NCBI GenBank assembly: GCA_945952585.1
Contig: CAMFII010000010.1
Location: 124,001-188,000, forward strand
From: an uncultured Rhodobacter sp.
GTDB taxonomy: Bacteria > Pseudomonadota > Alphaproteobacteria > Rhodobacterales > Rhodobacteraceae
Direction of reading: 5' to 3'
DNA: 64,000 nt
The notes under the pieces are model-generated. The model was not told where the DNA came from. It searched no databases and saw nothing but the letters and a program-made list of their open reading frames with translations. Positions 62,501 to 64,000 of this stretch are shown here, one piece after another. Position 1 is the first letter of the stretch, and each line of letters begins with the position of its first letter. The translations under genes and the position numbers were made by a program.

Positions 62501-62919
62501 GTCGACCCGGCAGCTAGGGGCTTGTCGAAGACAAAGTGGCGGTCAAGATGGTACTTCAACACGTAGCCGAGCGTTATGCCGATGACAGCGCCGATCTCTC
62601 GCATGGCATCGGTCTGTCCGAAATGCCAGAAGGTCGCCTCCATTCCCCAGAATAGCAGCGTCGTTCCGACACCCATCAGCGCATAAAGGGAAAAGCGGCG
62701 ACCATGGGCGGCCAGGCCCGTCGCGGTGTCGTGAAAGATATAGCGCTTGTCGAGCGCATACTTCACAGCAAGGCCGACCGCTGTTCCGGCAATCATTGCG
62801 TGAAGCAGGGTCAGTCCAAGGTAATCGCCCCGCAAAACGATCCTTTGCGCAGCAAGATTTGCAACCGTCGCGATGATTGCAAAGCCGAGATACCTTGAGA
62901 CAAGTGTCGTCCGGGTCAT
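62497..62919 (-). CDS. GtrA-family small membrane protein
   Basis: The 140-residue protein has four predicted membrane helices and GtrA features: the first helix region RYLGFAIIATVANLAAQRIV, AVGLAVKYALDKRYIF between helices 2 and 3, and a C-terminal LKYHLDRHFVFDK. GtrA proteins are thought to flip or present polyprenyl-phosphate sugars; the mycobacterial homologue Rv3789 lies beside dprE1/dprE2. A matching role for polyprenyl-phospho-arabinose is the natural reading. It overlaps both neighbours by 4 bases. Confidence 0.88.
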   Translation of the reverse strand: MTRTTLVSRYLGFAIIATVANLAAQRIVLRGDYLGLTLLHAMIAGTAVGLAVKYALDKRYIFHDTATGLAAHGRRFSLYALMGVGTTLLFWGMEATFWHFGQTDAMREIGAVIGITLGYVLKYHLDRHFVFDKPLAAGST

Positions 62920-64000
62920 GTCAGCGCGCCGCAGGCCGCGACGAAAAGCGCGAGACCAAAACAGGCGAGGCTGGTTCGGTCCGTCACCGCGAAGATGACG
63001 GGATCATCGTGCATTTGGCCGCGATGCGTCAGCATGACGATGCGGTTGATCCAGTAGAACAGGATCGCACAGACGCCCCACAGGAGTTGCGGGTTGGAAT
63101 AGAGCATCAGCACGTCGGGCGATGTAATGTAGAGCCCCAGGACGATGATAGACATGTATCCGGCCGCAGTCGCCATCGAGGTGATGAGACCGAGATCCGA
63201 AACCTGATAGTCCCGCCCGGTTCTGGAAGTTCCGGCCGAGGCCGCCAAGTCGACAAGTTCGGCCTGCCGCTTCACCGCTGCAAGCGAGAAGAACAGGAAA
63301 CCGGAGAAAGCCAGGAGCCAGACCGAAAGCGGAGTCCCGGTTGCCACGCCCCCGGCGACGATCCGAATGGTGTAAAGGCCGGCAAGTGTGCAGATGTCGA
63401 TGACAGGCTTGCGCTTCAGATGAAGCGAATAGGCCAGCGTCGCCATGTAGTAGACGATCAGGACGCTGACAAACTCGCCGCCGAGCGGCATCCCCAGCAG
63501 AAGCCCTGCGAGAGCCAAAAGCGGGGCCATCAGCGTCCCATGCTCGATCGGAACGGCGCCCGAGGCAAACGGTCGGTTCCTCTTGCGCGGATGGGCACGG
63601 TCCGCGGCAAGGTCGAGCAGATCATTCAGAACGTAAACGCCCGATGCCACCAGACTGAACGAGATAAAGGCCATCGTCGCAGCAAGGACGCCCATAGCGG
63701 TAATGTCGTGCGACGCCAAGAGCGGCAGGAAGATCAAAAGGTTCTTCAACCACTGGTGGGGACGGATGGCACGAAGATAGTCGCGCGCATTCGACGGATA
63801 ACTCCTCAGCGACACGATATCCGTGTGCATCTTTGCAAGGCGGTTGCGGAGCCGCCGAGAGTCGTCGACAATGATGGCCCGATGCGACTTCTGCCATACC
63901 GGGATGTCGGAATCGGCATCGCCGATGTAGTCGAAAGCATTGTCCCCGAAGTGCTTGGACAGGAAAGAGGCCTTGGCCTGGCCCTTTAGGTTGGTCGTCT
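62916..64000 (-). CDS. HAD-UbiA fusion, polyprenyl-phosphate phosphoribosyltransferase-like (partial at window end)
   Basis: The frame continues past the ATG at 63830 to the window edge, so the gene is 5'-truncated. The upstream part reads TNLKGQAKASFLSKHFGD and then FDYIGDADSDIPVWQKS, the late motifs of a HAD phosphatase. The C-terminal 300 residues are a UbiA-type prenyl/phosphoribosyl transferase. Its motifs are NDLLDLAADRAHPRKRNRPFASG (NDxxDxxxD plus the KRxRP found in the Rv3806c group) and a second SLHLKRKPVIDICTLAGLYTIRI region. It would join phosphoribosyl diphosphate to polyprenyl phosphate. The fused HAD domain may remove the 5-phosphate. Confidence 0.88.
   Translation of the reverse strand, partial: TTNLKGQAKASFLSKHFGDNAFDYIGDADSDIPVWQKSHRAIIVDDSRRLRNRLAKMHTDIVSLRSYPSNARDYLRAIRPHQWLKNLLIFLPLLASHDITAMGVLAATMAFISFSLVASGVYVLNDLLDLAADRAHPRKRNRPFASGAVPIEHGTLMAPLLALAGLLLGMPLGGEFVSVLIVYYMATLAYSLHLKRKPVIDICTLAGLYTIRIVAGGVATGTPLSVWLLAFSGFLFFSLAAVKRQAELVDLAASAGTSRTGRDYQVSDLGLITSMATAAGYMSIIVLGLYITSPDVLMLYSNPQLLWGVCAILFYWINRIVMLTHRGQMHDDPVIFAVTDRTSLACFGLALFVAACGALT

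Overview
The window looks like chromosome of a high-GC alphaproteobacterium, most likely Rhodobacterales. The housekeeping block proA-proB-obgE-GNAT-rpmA-rplU, the dense ABC-transporter content and the codon usage fit that group. The assignment is an inference from gene content and order; no rRNA or other phylogenetic marker is present.

Layout. (1) 1-6.9 kb: core genes. These are a partial glutathione transferase, proline synthesis (proA, proB), the ribosome-assembly GTPase obgE, an acetyltransferase, ribosomal proteins L27 and L21 with a recognisable promoter and leader hairpins, a secreted DUF2059 protein and tRNA-Ser(CGA). (2) 7-16.6 kb: an accessory block next to the tRNA. It holds a 1-Cys peroxiredoxin/flavoprotein pair divergent from a BTAD (SARP-like) regulator, a 1061-residue adenylate cyclase/AAA-ATPase regulator, and decayed IS3- and IS6-type insertion sequences. 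(3) 16.6-20.5 kb: an Fbp-type ferric iron ABC importer. (4) 20.8-30.8 kb: a gamma-glutamyltransferase divergent from a GntR/FCD regulator and a Pot-type ABC importer, followed by two aldolase-family proteins, a hydroxyacid dehydrogenase and a FAD-linked hydroxyacid oxidase. (5) 31.1-39.1 kb: a second GntR/FCD regulator with a three-site operator, a second Pot-type importer, a cytosine-deaminase-like amidohydrolase, a flavin-reductase-fold protein and an amidohydrolase lacking the usual HxH metal motif. (6) 39.5-45.4 kb: an ScfR/RamB-type regulator divergent from a serine-cycle module (serine-glyoxylate aminotransferase, malyl-CoA lyase, malate-CoA ligase). (7) 45.8-51.4 kb: a Dpp/Opp-type peptide importer with a GAF-domain protein as last gene. 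(8) 52.2-58.9 kb: a DeoR-regulated sugar importer with araD- and araB-like genes but no isomerase. (9) 59.2 kb to the end: GT87, DprE2-like, DprE1-like, GtrA and a HAD-UbiA fusion. This set closely parallels the mycobacterial pathway for polyprenyl-phospho-arabinose.

The genes mostly form a row of self-contained regulator-importer-enzyme cassettes, as expected for a metabolically versatile heterotroph. Several cassettes converge on C2/C3 acids: glyoxylate, hydroxypyruvate, malate and 2-hydroxy acids. The most unusual element is the arabinose-donor module at the right edge. Other points of interest are the phased GTTCCCA repeats beside the BTAD regulator, the triple operator of the second GntR cassette, and the catalytic-residue substitutions in the aldolase and amidohydrolase homologues. 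No CRISPR array, prophage, integrase, rRNA or plasmid origin was seen.
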